Source: Gnetum montanum (Eukaryota > Streptophyta > Gnetopsida > Gnetales > Gnetaceae). From it: a stretch of 64,000 nucleotides of DNA. The stretch is taken from NCBI GenBank assembly GCA_015680685.1, contig MNCI01006080.1, positions 245,448 through 309,447 on the forward strand, in the 5' to 3' direction. This document shows, piece by piece, positions 1 to 12,132 of the stretch (its first letter is position 1; each line of letters opens with the position of its first letter). The notes under the pieces are model-generated. The model made no database searches. It had not been told where the DNA came from and was given only the letters and a program-made list of their open reading frames with translations. The position numbers and the translations under genes were made by a program.

Positions 1-652
1 ACAAAATTTCAATGATTTCATACCTTACTCATTGCCTTTAATAAATGTTGAATTTGCTTAGTGTGATTTTAGAGTTAGAAATGTTTTCAAGGAAGTTGCC
101 CTAAAATTTTAATGTNGAGGCCAAGGACCTCATGCAAAACATGTAAAGCAGAAGGCAATCATTCAGCATCCATCATGAACTCCTGTTACAGCATAATCTA
201 TCCAAGGAAGGCAGGAGAGGTTAAGGCCCAAGCCTATGAAGAGGAATGACGGCTATTTGCGGCATGGCATGTCAAGGCCAATCAAGTGTTCCCGCAGTTG
301 TCGTGTCCATGACAAGTTCCAATTCCATCAAACATTGGAACATCTGCATGGACGGCTCATAATCCTTAAATGGAAGAGGAGAAACGTCAGGCGCTTCTTC
401 AATGGTATCAATCTCAGAAGCCTGATGCACAGGACAGAGGAAAGGAACCAATGGAGGAGCCACCACATCGGGAACCCCATGAGTTCCACAAGTTTTGTCT
501 TTTGTGTCTGTGTCCAAATTTTGTTTAATTCCCCACTGCAGCATGAATAAATTTCTAGTTAGTCAATAATCCCATACCTATCCACTGTGTATTCAATTGA
601 GCTTGTTCCTCACTTTGACTCGAGGATAGGTTTTTATTCAATCGTGGGGGTA
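1..652 (+). mobile_element. 3' internal end of a plus-strand Ty3/gypsy element
   Basis: This is the stretch leading into the LTR at 653. Its last 100 bases match, in reverse complement, the sequence beside the LTR at 2926-3790 (3791-3900), which shows family membership. It ends in a purine-rich tract (GTGGGGGTA, 644-652) directly against the LTR start, as expected for the plus-strand primer of reverse transcription. No intact reading frame is seen, and the 104-residue frame at 236-550 has no recognisable domain. There is one ambiguous base at 116. The rest of the element lies left of the window. Confidence 0.6.
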
Positions 653-1311
653 TGATGAAGTGTTAATCAGTTGATGCATCGACGTGGCCTCATATACGCG
701 ACTGCGTCGACGCGAGCCCGTCGGCATGTCACCTGCGTTGATGTGGGCCCATCGACGTGGCCCCGTTTACGCAGCCACCTATCCCAGCCTATAAAGAAGA
801 GGGCCTTCCACCTCATTTAGGCATCCTTTTGTCAATTGTAGCTAGACTCTTTTAGTTTGTTTCCATAGGAGTTAGATTATTTTCCCAGTGCATGCCTGTA
901 GTGTGATGCTTGTAATTGTACGGAACCTTTATTCGAGTGTGACGTACTTGGATGCGCACATGACCGAAAATAAAGATCGAGATTACTTCATCATTGAAGC
1001 ATTCACTTAGTTTTAATTGTCTAGTTTAATTGTTAATTGTTATTGTTATTTATTGCTTTCTTAGTTAATATTTATTATTTTCTTAGTTAATATTTATTTA
1101 TCATCATTTGCTATTCCTGTTGTTAAATGCGGAATGAGTACGACTTAATCATGAGCATTTAAGTGTGACTACTTGGTAACCCAGTAGCGTACCTAGGATC
1201 TATGCTTGGTAATCCCAGTAGTAGTCATGCACTTTCATCCTACGATTAGGACCACATCATATGCTACTGGGATTTCTGATGAGGAGTAGCATGAGTGTCA
1301 CACTTTCATCA
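653..1311 (+). repeat. 3' LTR (D) of gypsy family, plus orientation
   Basis: It starts TGATGA right after a polypurine tract and ends TCATCA, the same 6-bp inverted termini as the LTR at 2926-3790. It contains a promoter-like CCTATAAAG at about 788-796 and an AATAAAG polyadenylation-like site near 970. Motifs such as CTTGGTAATCCCAGTAGT are shared with the reverse strand of 14461-15128. At about 659 bp it is shorter than its 865-bp relative. No primer-binding site follows, so it is a 3' LTR abutting other sequence. The right boundary is less certain than the left. Confidence 0.6.
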
Positions 1312-2925
1312 TCTATTTCTGAATCTATAACCTCATAAACCACTACAACTTTACTTTTTTCTAATAATAATCTTTGCTTATATTCTTTCTACTTCTACTA
1401 TCTCTATCTCTATTTCCCTACTCTGTTTTGTACTTCATAATTTTGCGAGTACTTTAGAACTTCTCATTTAAGGAGTCCTACATTTTATCCATCTTAGATG
1501 ATAATTCTGAAATATATTTATAGATCGACAAGGTTTTTCTTTGCACCACTTCATTTAGTGGTGCTTCCTCCTCTATATTATATATATGTACCTTCCTTTT
1601 TTGACTGGAAGGGTTCTTATTTTATTCTTTTACAATTTCTTGCATTTTCATCAATTAGCCTTTAGATTCAATGATCTCTCATATTTGAATGTCTCCCTTA
1701 GGCATAGACTCTAAGAGTTTCTCTTATTTTGTTTTGGTGCCCATCTACTATGTGATGAAGTCCCTTTGAGAAAATTCATGGACTGAGCATTGATGAAAGA
1801 GAGAGTAATACCTACCCAAGGCTATATCCAAGGATTCCTGATTATCTTGTTTCCATCCTTGGATTTTTTTTCTCAAGTTGGACACCCTAGAGTATGTCTG
1901 GTACTTATTGTTGAATAAATATAGCATTGTACTTAATTTGTGAATGGATTCTGCCTTCAAGGACCAATACCAACTTTTGACTTTCATGATGAGTATCCTT
2001 GGGAACAATTTGAGCTTTTGCCACTTGTACTTAATGTTCTACAAGGCACAAACATCATGGAAGGCTTGTAAGTGATGTTGCGAATCAACATTATACCCTC
2101 TTTTAAATTTAGGTATATTATTAATGTCAAACTATTTAATTTTTCTATCCCTTTAATGCCTAGTAAGAATTCAAACTTTCTATGAAATATTAAACATGTT
2201 CCTTATATAAAGCAATAATTCATCATAGTCATTGTGTTCATGGTGTCCCCTATCATGGCCACATCTCTTATGATATGACCTACTGTGCCTTCACTCCCAA
2301 TCATGCTCCTCTTCCCCTTGTAGTTAACTATGCTCTATTTTCTTGTAACTATGATGGAATTTTTTATCATCTCAATCTTGGTCCTAATCATTCCTCATTT
2401 GATCTTGACCATGGTTCCTCTTGTTAGATTTTGATGACAAGGAGGAAGGTGGAGGTGGAGGACTAGGAGAGTGATGCTTAATGATCCTTTGATTATTTTT
2501 TTTCTTTTTCGTTTTCTCTTAATGAATGACTAGGAGAACTTTACCTTAAATTTCTTTTGGTTTTTGACTCTATACTTTCCTAGTGCAGTAGCTTCACGTC
2601 GCCCTCCATGTCACACCACCGTAGCTATTCATCCTCGTGCAGGATGAAGGTGAAGTTTGGTACATACTCATCAGGATGAGCATATACTATTTGATACTAT
2701 TGAGGCATTGGCTGATAAGCTCTATCAAACTTGGATGAAGAATCGCTCCTATGAAAAGAAGACATTTTCAATTAGAAAAATAAAAATCATAGTGTGCTTT
2801 TAAATATTGTTGTAGTAATCTTAAAATGTGATGTGACTCTAAGGTTCGTTCCAACAATTTAAATAATTTCACTATGTCCTAGATAGCACACAAAACAACC
2901 AAAAAGTCCTCAGCAATTGTGCCAA
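1312..2925 (-). mobile_element. Gypsy element A: leader and gag fragment
   Basis: Read on the minus strand, this follows LTR 2926-3790. It opens with a primer-binding-like site TTGGCACAATTGCTGAGGAC (about 2906-2925), which resembles the TTGGCGCC-type site of Tat/Athila elements. An untranslated leader (about 2600-2900) matches 13,275-13,590 closely, and a gag segment comes next. Downstream pol is missing: the element breaks at LTR D (1311/1312). Confidence 0.7.
1690..2110 (-). pseudogene. Gag (capsid) fragment, Ty3/gypsy element A
   Basis: The minus-strand frame at 1748-2008 carries a retrotransposon gag segment (FPRILIMKVKSWYWSL, then KYQTYSRVSNLR and GWKQ). The same motifs recur in the second copy at 10,700-11,150. 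Gag forms the particle that packages element RNA. The piece is only about 86 residues, has no zinc knuckle and no pol behind it, so it is a dead fragment. Confidence 0.65.
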
Positions 2926-3790
2926 TGATGAGTGACAAGGTACCCCTACGCCTAACCATACAAATCACTAAGGCATTTGTGCACGATTTTGTCGAATTCC
3001 ATGGACCTATAGTTCTTTAGTACACTAGTTCTTCTAAGAAGTGAATTCATCATTGAGAACATTTGTTGTCTTTCCAATTACACTTGTGAGGCTTAAGGGT
3101 ATGGTTTAATTACAATTGAGGTACATGACTTTTATCGTTTTATGTTTTATAGATGTAATTGCTTGCAACAAGAATGGAGAGTAGAGTAACTTAAAATCTA
3201 ATTTTTTTGCTACCTATTTAGCCTAACACAAGTAACCATTCCACTTTCCTGGACACATCCTAAACACATATAGCACTGTTGGACTACCAAATGTTAAGCA
3301 TTGCTAGGTTACCAAGGATTATATGTATGCTCAAAGTGGTCATGCTTGTGTTCATTAACTATTGGAAATAAATTACTTAACTTTATGCATTAAAGTAAAA
3401 AGCATGAAAGTAAAGTGCATAAAAGAAAATATCAATCTATTCTCAATGCTACAAGGATTGTCAAAAGAGTTCATTTTTATTGCCATCACAGTGCTATGCT
3501 CAAGTACATCAGTGTTCGAACAAATAACCGTACACACTTAGACTCCTTTTGCATGTACTCCGAAAATAGTCTAGCTTTGGAAAAAATAAACTACAAGAGC
3601 TTCACTACTTTGATTAAAAATGATTAAAAAATGACTCCAAACTAATGCCAAATCAAGAGCCCATGCGCTATATTTATAGGCCAAAGTATATCCCTCGATG
3701 TCGAATACTTGACATCACATTAAGGCCTAGACGTCGCAACTTCAACGTCACGTACCCAACATCGAAGCACAACAAAAATGCTTTTCATCA
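2926..3790 (-). repeat. Gypsy LTR (A), shared by two internal regions
   Basis: It is 865 bp with TGATGA/TCATCA termini. The minus strand carries CCTATAAATATAG (about 3671-3683) as a promoter-like TATA box. A primer-binding-like site adjoins its lower-coordinate end, and a polypurine tract (CGTGGAGGTA on the minus strand) adjoins its higher-coordinate end. It therefore has the flanks of both a 5' LTR (for element A) and a 3' LTR (for the 3791-13,596 body). It is clearly similar to 13,597-14,460, with point differences throughout. Confidence 0.8.
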
Positions 3791-4987
3791 TACCTCCACG
3801 ACTGAATGAAAACTCATCCTTGAGTGAAGAAGAAAAGGAACAAGTTTTTTACAAAATATATTGGATAGGTATGGAATTATTGACTTACATACAACTCAGT
3901 TAAATGAAACATATAGACTCTAAGTGCCCAAGTGTACGAAGTTATAACTTTTACAAAATTAGGTGTTCATGATAAAAGAAGTGAACACCCTAGATAACAT
4001 TGATATCCAACACCTCTTGGCAACACAAGAATGAGAGAGAAGATCCAATGATCATGAATGATCCTCGTAGTGTGCTACTGCAACATCATCTTTGGTGAAG
4101 ATAGTCTTGCTTCTAGTCCATGATTCCCACTACAATCACAACAAAACCATGAATTAGTATGCAATGTGTAACGCATAGTTGTTAACTACCTTGTCTCATC
4201 GATGGTTACACTTGTTTGGGTTGTGATTGTCCTAGATTGATTCTTTGAGTGTCATTAGCAGGACAGTTGACAAATAGGGTAAAATAGATAAGCAATCTAT
4301 TAAATTTGAAAAAAGTTCAACATAAGGAAATATTTGAAGAGGATGTAAGAATTCACAGTAACAAAAAGGAAGGCTCACTGAAAACTGTTGTGAAAATGTG
4401 TACAATTGGATGTCATTAATAAGGTAAACAAAAAGAATTTGATTGTAAGAGTGTCTAAAGGTAAAGAACTTAACTAACCCAACCAAAAGATATCCAAGTG
4501 AATCCTTCCCAAAGTAGGCATAGGCCTTTTATGCCCTTGCATAACTTCAAACCAAAGAGTCTGTAGGCTCTTTGGATGATTAATGGTTACAAAATTTTAA
4601 GACAAAAAACCAAAAGAAACTAACTAAGAATTCTGACACCTCAAACCAAGTCATCGAACTAGAACATGAAACCAGTAGTGAGGTGAGACATGGAAAGCAT
4701 ACATGGATGATAGAGAGAGAGTGGAATGACATTCCTAATTATGGTCACATGAAGTCCCTTGTGAATTTTGTGGTTAAATGACTTGATAGGATCCATCCTT
4801 AGTGCAAACCAAAACCAACCATGTTCAATAACTTCGCATTGTTATTTTAAGATTAGTCCATCCCCTAAGACATAAGAGTGCTCCCACAGAACAACCACCA
4901 TTCCTTATTAAAGAAAAGTGAGTAAGGGCCTTAGTTAGAGGGGATGAGCCCCATAACCAATACTTGTAGCCTATTTATCTTGTCTAA

Positions 4988-5250
4988 GGGGTGTGCTTTG
5001 AATCCCATCATTTTTTTTCTTTGAAATGGGAACCACACCATGCAAAGACACATGGATGTATTTTATTCAAGGGGTGTGCTTTGAATTCTCATCTTTTGTT
5101 GTTATTTACTATTATTATTATTCTTATTTTCTTCTAATAAGAACCTCACCATGCAAGGACACATGCATTTATTTTCTCCAATGGGTGTGCTTTGAATTCT
5201 CATTATTTTTTTTTTCCTGATGAGAACCACAGCATGCAAGGACTTATTCA
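4988..5250. repeat. Three imperfect direct repeats
   Basis: GGTGTGCTTTGAAT begins at about 4990, 5073 and 5184. Each copy is followed by a T-rich stretch, GGGAACC/AGAACC and CATGCAA-GGACA. Unit length varies (83 and 111 bp) because the T/TTA-rich spacer varies. The array sits in the 3' non-coding part of the gypsy body. Confidence 0.75.
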
Positions 5251-5662
5251 ACTTCCTTTTATTGGCTGACATGGAACGGTAAGAAATCCATGAAAACACA
5301 CATGCACCTATGCAAACAAAAAGGCACAATGAATACCGAATTCCCTTGATGCCACACACTATTCAAACCTTTGAATCCTTTCCAATTTTGGAAACTACCA
5401 AAGCCACAAATTTGTTAAAGTTTTATTAATGAAAAAGGGACCGCACATTTCAAAAACAAGGAAAACCATAGATTTTGTGGATGGGTGGATGTTGTGGACT
5501 CATTTCTTGTTGCATGAAAAAGAAACCATGTTTGAATTATCCATAACAAAATTCAAAGCCAGAAACCAGACACCAACAATGAAATAACAAAAGTAGTACA
5601 TACCACCATGAAACAACGCATTACCAATGTACTTGGCACTTATTAATAAAAAGCTAGAAAAT

Positions 5663-5685
5663 CACACACACACACACACACACAA
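5663..5685. repeat. (CA)n microsatellite
   Basis: About eleven CA dinucleotides in a row. Confidence 0.95.
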
Positions 5686-5842
5686 AAAGTGTAAAATATT
5701 CAAGAAGTAGCAAATGTACTAACGATGGTGTAAAATAAAAATTAGAAAAAATTAATAACATGAAAACAAAAAGATGTAAAATAAAGAATGTGTTGTAAAA
5801 TGAAAAAAAATGTGTAAGACAAAAAATTAAAATACTAAGGAG

Positions 5843-6088
5843 CTACTTAGATGGTTGGCATGGTTGGCCATCTTCCCCATGACTAAGTTGAAAGGAGGAG
5901 ATCCAAAATATGGAGCATGGTTGTCCATCCGATGAGGCTTTTATTATATTGGCTGGCTTATGCTCGTGGAAAGATTTGATTTGTTGTATGTTGACCAACT
6001 GTTTCTTGTTTGGGCTCTCACACTTATAGATCACCATGGCCCTAGAAGGAAAAGTCTTGTAAATGATGTAAGGTCCTTCCCACAACAT
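5843..6088 (-). pseudogene. Integrase C-terminal (GPY/F-type) fragment
   Basis: The minus-strand frame begins WEGPYIIYKTFPSRA and continues with VNIQQIKSFHEH. It matches the GPY/F module after the catalytic core of Ty3/gypsy integrases, where W-GPY and a later V-G--LK-Y pattern are typical. It lies about 360 bases downstream of the integrase core frame with stops between. Confidence 0.7.
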
Positions 6089-6445
6089 TTGAAACTTAGT
6101 TTGTTAAGGTATGTGTGTAGGGTTCCAGTAGAGAACCTTATCTCCTTGTTGAAATTTGACTTTTCTAATTTTTAGGTCATGACGCTTTTTGTTGTAGGCC
6201 TTGTGTAACTCATTAGATGATAGGGCTACAAATAAATTTTTGTCTAGTAGGTTGAGATTTATTAGTCTTTCTTTTTGGGGTAAACTTAAGTGAAGATTGA
6301 GGTCATAGGTTGTTGAAAGTGTACGGAGCTCGAATTGAATAAGAAGTATTGGTACTTTTTAGTACACAAGCTCATAGGGAGAGTACCCTATAGGAAGTTT
6401 CAATGTTGAGTAGTAGGCCCAAAGGGCATCATTGAGTTTTGTGCT

Positions 6446-6960
6446 CTAGCCCTTCTTATACTTGCTAACAATTCTTGTTAGTATCTTTGTGATTTCCCTA
6501 TTGGTAACCTCAACTTGACTATTGGCTTGGGGGTGATAGGGTGTTGTGAGTTTCTGTTCAACCCCCAAGCGTTGCATGAGCTTCCAAAAAGTACTACTTG
6601 TAAAGTGAGTTCCATTATTAGAAATTAATGCATGTGGCACATCAAACCTTTTTACAACATTTTGTTGTACAAACCAAGCAGCTGTAGAAGATGTACAATT
6701 GATGACGGCCACTGCTTCTGCCCATTTTATACAATAGTCAACATCAACTATGATGTACACTTTTTCATTTGACATGGGTGTGATGGGACCCATGAAATCA
6801 ATGACCCAAATGTTGAAGAGTTTTAGTGGTTAAATTTATTATTGAGGTTTCTCCATTCAAGCAGTCATTCCACCATCTTATTAGCATCGTTCACAAAAGT
6901 GGACGTAATGGTGAGCATCCTTGAAGATTGTTGGCCAATAGTACCCTGCCATTAGGATTT
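6446..6960 (-). pseudogene. Gypsy integrase core, inactivated
   Basis: This integrase would insert element DNA into the host genome. The zinc-binding pattern (KDAHHYVHFCERC) is visible at about 6960-6880. The core frame 6446-6793 has the first acidic motif (VDYCIKWAEA), the second block ISNNGTHF and the third block HPQANSQVEVTNREI. The second catalytic Asp, expected in a SDxGTHF-type motif, reads Asn. The first Asp and the Glu remain. Stops separate the zinc-binding part from the core. Confidence 0.85.
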
Positions 6961-7299
6961 TAATGGCCCTGTGTCTCTGAGCATAGTGTCCTCCATAAGG
7001 ACCTTCATGAGCATCTTAGAGAATGTGCAATTGATCAGCATTAGGGACACACCAACAAACCAAGCCTTCGGTACACACCTTGTAGAGGTATCTGTTGATC
7101 TCCATGAAGTGTTTTACCTAGTGAAGAAATTATTGTTTCTTCTAGTGGTCCAACCCTTGTGGCATCTCCTGAGTGAGAAAATAGGTGAGAATGCCATCAT
7201 ACCATTTAGGCTCATGGGGCAATTATGCAATTATAGCCCTAGCAAAGATGAGTTCATTAGGAAAGATATCAGATAATGAATCTACTTTCTCTTTGTCAT

Positions 7300-7800
7300 C
7301 CCATTGCAACTGAGAAAAGTGATCAGCGACCACATTCTTAGTACCCTTGTGATCTACTATCGTAAGATCAAATTCTTGCAAGATCACCAACCATCATATG
7401 ACATGGGGGCTCACCATTGGCTTGTTCATTAGGAAGCAAATGACACTATGATCTATGTACACAAACACCTTGTATCCAAACACATAATGCTTGAACTTTT
7501 CTAGAGTAAACACCACTACCATCAACTCTTTTTCTATGGTGGTGTAGTTCAATTGTGCACCCATAATGCTTCATCTAGCACAGTGGATGTAGTATGGATG
7601 TTTCTTGTTATCTAACTGAATTATCACAACTCCCAAGGCATAATCTAATGCATTTGTCATAATATGAAATGATCTAGACCAATCAAGTGCTTGTAGAATT
7701 GGAGTTTCTACAAGTTTCTCTTTCAACTGTTGGAATGCTTTTTTAGATTCCATGGTCCAGATAAATGGAGCATCTTTCTTTGTTAGCTCCACCAACGGTT
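7300..7800 (-). pseudogene. Gypsy RNase H start
   Basis: The minus-strand frame 7571-7795 covers the RT connection and RNase H start (FIWTMESKKAFQQLKEKL, PILQALDWSRSFHIMTN, ALDYALGVV). The usual CDASDYAVGAVL-type motif reads TNALDYALGVV, so the leading catalytic Asp is lost. Later RNase H blocks are only recognisable piecemeal. Confidence 0.75.
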
Positions 7801-8079
7801 TTGGGATCTTAGAGAAATTCTTTATAAATCATTGGTAGTAGCTAATAGGTCCAAGGAATGACTAAACATCTTTGATAGTTTCTTGTTGGCGAGTTATTCC
7901 TTAGATAACCCTTATTTTTTCAGGGTCTACCACAATTCCTTCTTATGATATTCTATGTCCCAATACAATTCCCTCCTAGGCCATTAAGTAGCTTTTCTAC
8001 CAATTGAGCCGCAAGTTGGTTTCAACACATCATCTTAGCACTTCCTCAAGGTGGTCTAGGGCTTGCTCAAATGTAGCTT

Positions 8080-8540
8080 CATAAGTGGAGAAGTCATCCA
8101 TGAAGACTTCCACACCACTACGGATCTACCATTGAAAAATGCTTAGAACTAGGTGCTAAAATGTGGTAGGGTCATTGCATAGACCAAATGGCATCTTGCA
8201 ATATGCAAAAGTTCCCTAGGGACTCATGAATGTTGTCTTTACTTGGTCCTCTGCTGCAATTTGAATTTGGTTATAGCCATTATAACCATCTAGAAAGTTG
8301 TAGTAGCAATGCCCAGATATTGTGTTGAGCACCTGGTCAACAAATGGCAATAGAAAATGATCTTTGAATGTTACCATATTTAGCAGCTGAAAATTGATGC
8401 AAACCCACCACCTGCCACCTTTCTTTGGCAAAATTACAAGTGGACTAACCCACTCATTACCTGCAATGGGATAAATGAACCTCAACTTGAGGAGTTGCTT
8501 GATTTTCTCTTTGACGATGTGCTTCAGTTTGGGATTCAAT
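8080..8540 (-). pseudogene. Gypsy reverse transcriptase, broken
   Basis: The frame 8216-8539 holds the RT fingers and palm (SPLVILPKKGG, VCINFQLLN, DHFLLPFVDQVL, FLDGYNGYNQI). Past a frame break the MPFGLCN block (about 8200) and the catalytic VFMDDFS (8085-8107) follow. Reverse transcriptase copies element RNA into DNA. The active-site Asp pair is intact, but stops and shifts separate the blocks. Confidence 0.85.
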
Positions 8541-9191
8541 CGCCTCTATGGTTGTCTCTTTGGCTTCATGGCTAGATCAGCGTAGATGCAATGCTAGCAT
8601 ATCCTAAGATCAATCCTTGTGAGTTCAGGGTATGACCAAGAAAAAGCTGTTGACCATTTTTCAACTACCTTGAACAACATCTTTTTTTACTTTGGAGTAA
8701 GATTTACATTAATTATAACCATCTTTCCATTTTTCAAAAACACATATTATGTTCCAACTGGTAGTGTTTTCAGTTCAAGGGGCTCTTGCTTGAAAGTTTT
8801 TGGAATCTTCAACTCTCCCTAGTGAGTATAATCATTTGTATCATTGAAAAGTTGATGATGACCGTGCTCTAATTCATCCATGCCTTTGACATATGTGCAT
8901 GTTAGGCTCTCAGTTGGTTCCATGCAAAGTGTGCTACTTTCAAAATTAGCGATCAACCACTAGGTGCCCTCTTATTTTATGGCTACTACGTACAGACATT
9001 ATTTAATTTCTACTTCTAGCACACAATACTTACATGTAGAGATAGATGCTTAATTTATAGCCCAGAGTTTCTGCACATAATTGCACCCTGTATCGCTGTA
9101 TACGATGCATAAAACTCTCTACTTCTCGATCTTTTTGAATGGATTTTCTTTATATATTTCTAAGGAAACATCTCTGATGCCCATCCTTGCA

Positions 9192-9450
9192 TCAACGGTG
9201 CTTACCCATGCCCTTCCGATGATGATTGGAAAACCCCCTTTGCAGTTCTCCACTTTTTACAAGGAAATTAATTAGATAAGACCACCCACAGACAGTGTTT
9301 ATGATGTCTTCTATTAATCCCAATGGAATAGTGATGGATTGGTCTGCCAACTGTTGCTCTTCTTGAGTGGAGGCAAGTTTCATGTGATGTACATGTCATG
9401 AGAAATCAAATTGACACTAGAACCTAAATCAAGAAGGGCCTTGCAAGGTT
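9192..9450 (-). pseudogene. Retroviral-type aspartic protease fragment
   Basis: At 9388-9448 the minus strand reads CKALLDLGSSVNLISHDMY, the D-[LT]-G-[AS]-[SA] active site of gypsy proteases. A frameshift leads into the next part (LADQSITIPLGLIEDI, 9192-9383), which is the usual flap region. The protease would cleave the Gag-Pol polyprotein. Confidence 0.8.
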
Positions 9451-12132
9451 CATTCCCAACAATCTGCAAATAAATTAGAGGACTTCCAAGATCGGCTAAT
9501 TTCCTGGAAATGTTTCTAGCACGAATCCAATCAAATCCAGTATGAGTAAGCATTACAGTATGGATCTTGGGTAGGTTTTGGTTTGAAGGGAACTAGAAGG
9601 TATTTCGTATAGAGGAAAATGTAGGAGTAGTGTTGTCAACCATAGGTGTATGTGAGGGCTTAGGTGAACAACAAGGTCAAAAGAAAGGTCTTTTGTTTGA
9701 TCACGTATTCCACCCATTTAATTGATGAACCAGTTGTAACTTAACAGCCCTCATAGCATTGTGTTGTTGCAGTTGAGTTGGTAGTTCACCCTACATAGGT
9801 GGAGTAGGTGCTAGTTGTGCAGGTGAAGGAGGAACATGTGCAAGGACAGGAGGAGGATAAAGATAAAAGGTGGCATCCATTCTTTCATGTGGATATTGAG
9901 TTCAATAATAATAATAAAGATGGGTGTGAGGTTGGAAAGTAGAGACATGACTAGAGGAGTCACGTGGAGACAAGTGTTGCTAAATGTAGTAACCATATGG
10001 ATCAGGCTGTCAGTAAGGGTACTATTACCTTGTTGGTGCTAGTGCCCATGATTGTGGTTGTTGCCACTATTGATACTGCTCATATGGTTTCGGTGGAGTT
10101 CCACTTGGATAATATTGTTGTTTTTGGTGGAACTATTTGAAATTACCTTGAGGATAAGGTAATATTTTGGATGTCTACCTTTGTGTTGGTCATAGATTTA
10201 AAGCATACACCCTAGACTCTTGTAGATGTGACACAATAGGGCAACATCCATTAGGATGTTCATATTGATAGACATTACACCCACGATCATCATTTGGTTC
10301 ACTGTTTACAACTTCTTTTATTGTAGCAATCTTGCCCTTACCTTTGTGATAGGCACGTTCAGCTTCCTTATGCCTCCTACACTCACGATCACTACCTTGT
10401 TCTTTGGGCTCTTCAGTAATTTTAAGGACAACTTGAAATCTGCTATCCATGGAATTCTATAATTGATCAACTTTGGTCATACGTTTAGATTAAAATTTTT
10501 GGAGCAGCAAGATTTTCTTATTCATCCCCTCGTCAAGTACAAACTCATCCTCACTATCACAAAATCGAACCTCCCTCTTACGAATGGAAGGATCATAGTT
10601 ATACTCTTCTGCATTTTCTCTTTTTGTTAATTCACCCTTCTCTTTAGCTACCTACTCAATTATTCTTTGTATCTGATGAGCAATTAATTCTGATAGTTGG
10701 CCTTGGGCATAGACACCAAGGGTTCTTCTCATTTTTGATCGAAGCCCATCTACAATGTGGCAAAGTTGATCCAGTTGAGAATAACCATGGCTAGGACATT
10801 TATGCATCAAGGAATAGTATCAATCGATGGTGGCATTCAAGGGTTTGTGTGTTCCTTGCTTCCATCCTTGCATTTGACTTCTCAAGTTGGACACTCTAGA
10901 GTATGTTTGATATTTATCATTAAACAACTCAAGCATGGTACTCCATTGTCTGATAAATTCCAACTCTAAAGACTAGTACCAGTTCTTTACTTCTTTGATG
11001 AGTGTCCTAGGGAATAACTTAAGTTTCTGCCACTCATTCTCTATGTTCTGAAAGGCACATGCATCTTGAAAAGCTTGAAGATGGTTCTACAAATTAAAGT
11101 TATATCCTTCTTCAAATTGAGGAATATTGTTCATGTCTGAGCTTTTGATCTGACGATCCTTCACATGCCTTATTGGAATTCTTACTACCTTTGCGATATT
11201 AAGCATACTTCGAGTAGCAAGCAAAGGCTCATCGAGGACTTGATCATGGTGCCTATGATGTCCTCGACTACTCCTTCATTCATGGTGATGTGCCTTTCTT
11301 GAACGTCTATGTTCTTGATCTTGCCTTTCTCGATGGTCATTTTGGTCATTTTGGTCATTTTAGTCTTGTCGGTTATTTTGGTCACCTCCATTATGGTCTT
11401 GCCTTCTGCGATCATGATCAGAGCTAGAAGAAGAAGAAGAGGACAATGAAGGAGAAGAGAAAGAAGAACCAACACCATCATGGTGCTTGCTACCACCTCT
11501 TTATCGATCCTAACCATGATCATGATCTTGCTTTTTGTCAGCATCCCTACCTTGACTTGCCCTTCCAGATCCTTCTTTGTCATTGGATCCATTTTTACTA
11601 GAACCAAGTGTTGGCACATTTTGGCCATTTCATGGAACAGGTGGACTTATTTGCAAATGGTGAGGTACAAAATCTTAATGAACTGAAAATGTTCAAGGAG
11701 GATTAAGTTCTTTCTTGTGAAGAATTCTACAACAATTAACTAACCATGAAGTTGGAATAGAAGTGAAAATCAAGAGGATGTAGTAGCTACCCATGTTGCT
11801 AAATTGAATGTTTTGAAATTCAAGGGATCATCATCATCAACATTGGGGTCTCATACATCACACTTTGAAGGCTACTAGTTAGCACTTGGGCTCTCACTTG
11901 GAGACAATTTGAGTCTTGGGGAGAAGAGCATTTTGTAAAGAAGAAGTTGTGAGGATTGCTTGCAAGATGGCTTGCTAGAATAAAGATTTCAGCCTCTTTG
12001 TCATGGTCCTGTGAGTTATGCATTTCATTTTTTGTTTTTTTAAAATTGTTTGGCTAGTGGTTTAGATAGTATCATCCTTGGCAAGCAATTATGGGATTTT
12101 TAGATTGCTCTTATTGTTCTTGTTGCCCGATA
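9451..12132 (-). mobile_element. gag and 5' internal part of gypsy element B
   Basis: On the minus strand this runs from the leader and gag (about 11,200-10,700) through a spacer with CNVYQYEHPNGCC (about 10,290, possibly a worn zinc knuckle) to the protease. A low-complexity stretch with repeated TTTTGGTCAT lies at 11,330-11,375. Many small frames occur and none is intact. It stops at the assembly gap. Confidence 0.6.
10690..11160 (-). pseudogene. Gag (capsid) fragment, gypsy element B
   Basis: In shifting frames the minus strand reads the retrotransposon gag pattern (KLFPRTLIKEVKNWY, then KYQTYSRVSNLR and GWKQG). It is the same protein as the 1690-2110 fragment and is placed 5' to the protease, as expected. 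Confidence 0.7.

Larger units (their letters stand above)
3791..5842 (-). mobile_element. 3' non-coding part of gypsy element B
   Basis: This lies between the end of pol (5843) and the polypurine tract next to LTR A. It contains no credible reading frame. It holds three copies of a block with GGTGTGCTTTGAAT and CATGCAAGGACA motifs (4988-5250) and a CA repeat (5663-5685). Long 3' non-coding regions are known in Tat/Athila-type elements. Confidence 0.55.
5843..9450 (-). mobile_element. pol region of Ty3/gypsy element B (Tat/Athila-like), degenerate
   Basis: Read on the minus strand the order is protease (9388-9448), reverse transcriptase (8540-8080), RNase H (about 7800-7300), integrase zinc-binding and core (6960-6446) and a GPY/F-type tail (6088-5843). 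This RT-RH-INT order is that of Ty3/gypsy. The phrases LDGYNGYNQI and QVEVTNREI point to the non-chromodomain Tat/Athila branch. Frameshifts and stops break it into short frames, so it cannot encode a polyprotein. Confidence 0.85.

Noticed and set aside
11185-11628. 147-residue minus-strand Met/Ile-rich frame
   Set aside because: A frameshifted reading of the gypsy gag region. The Met richness comes from repeated CAT on the plus strand.
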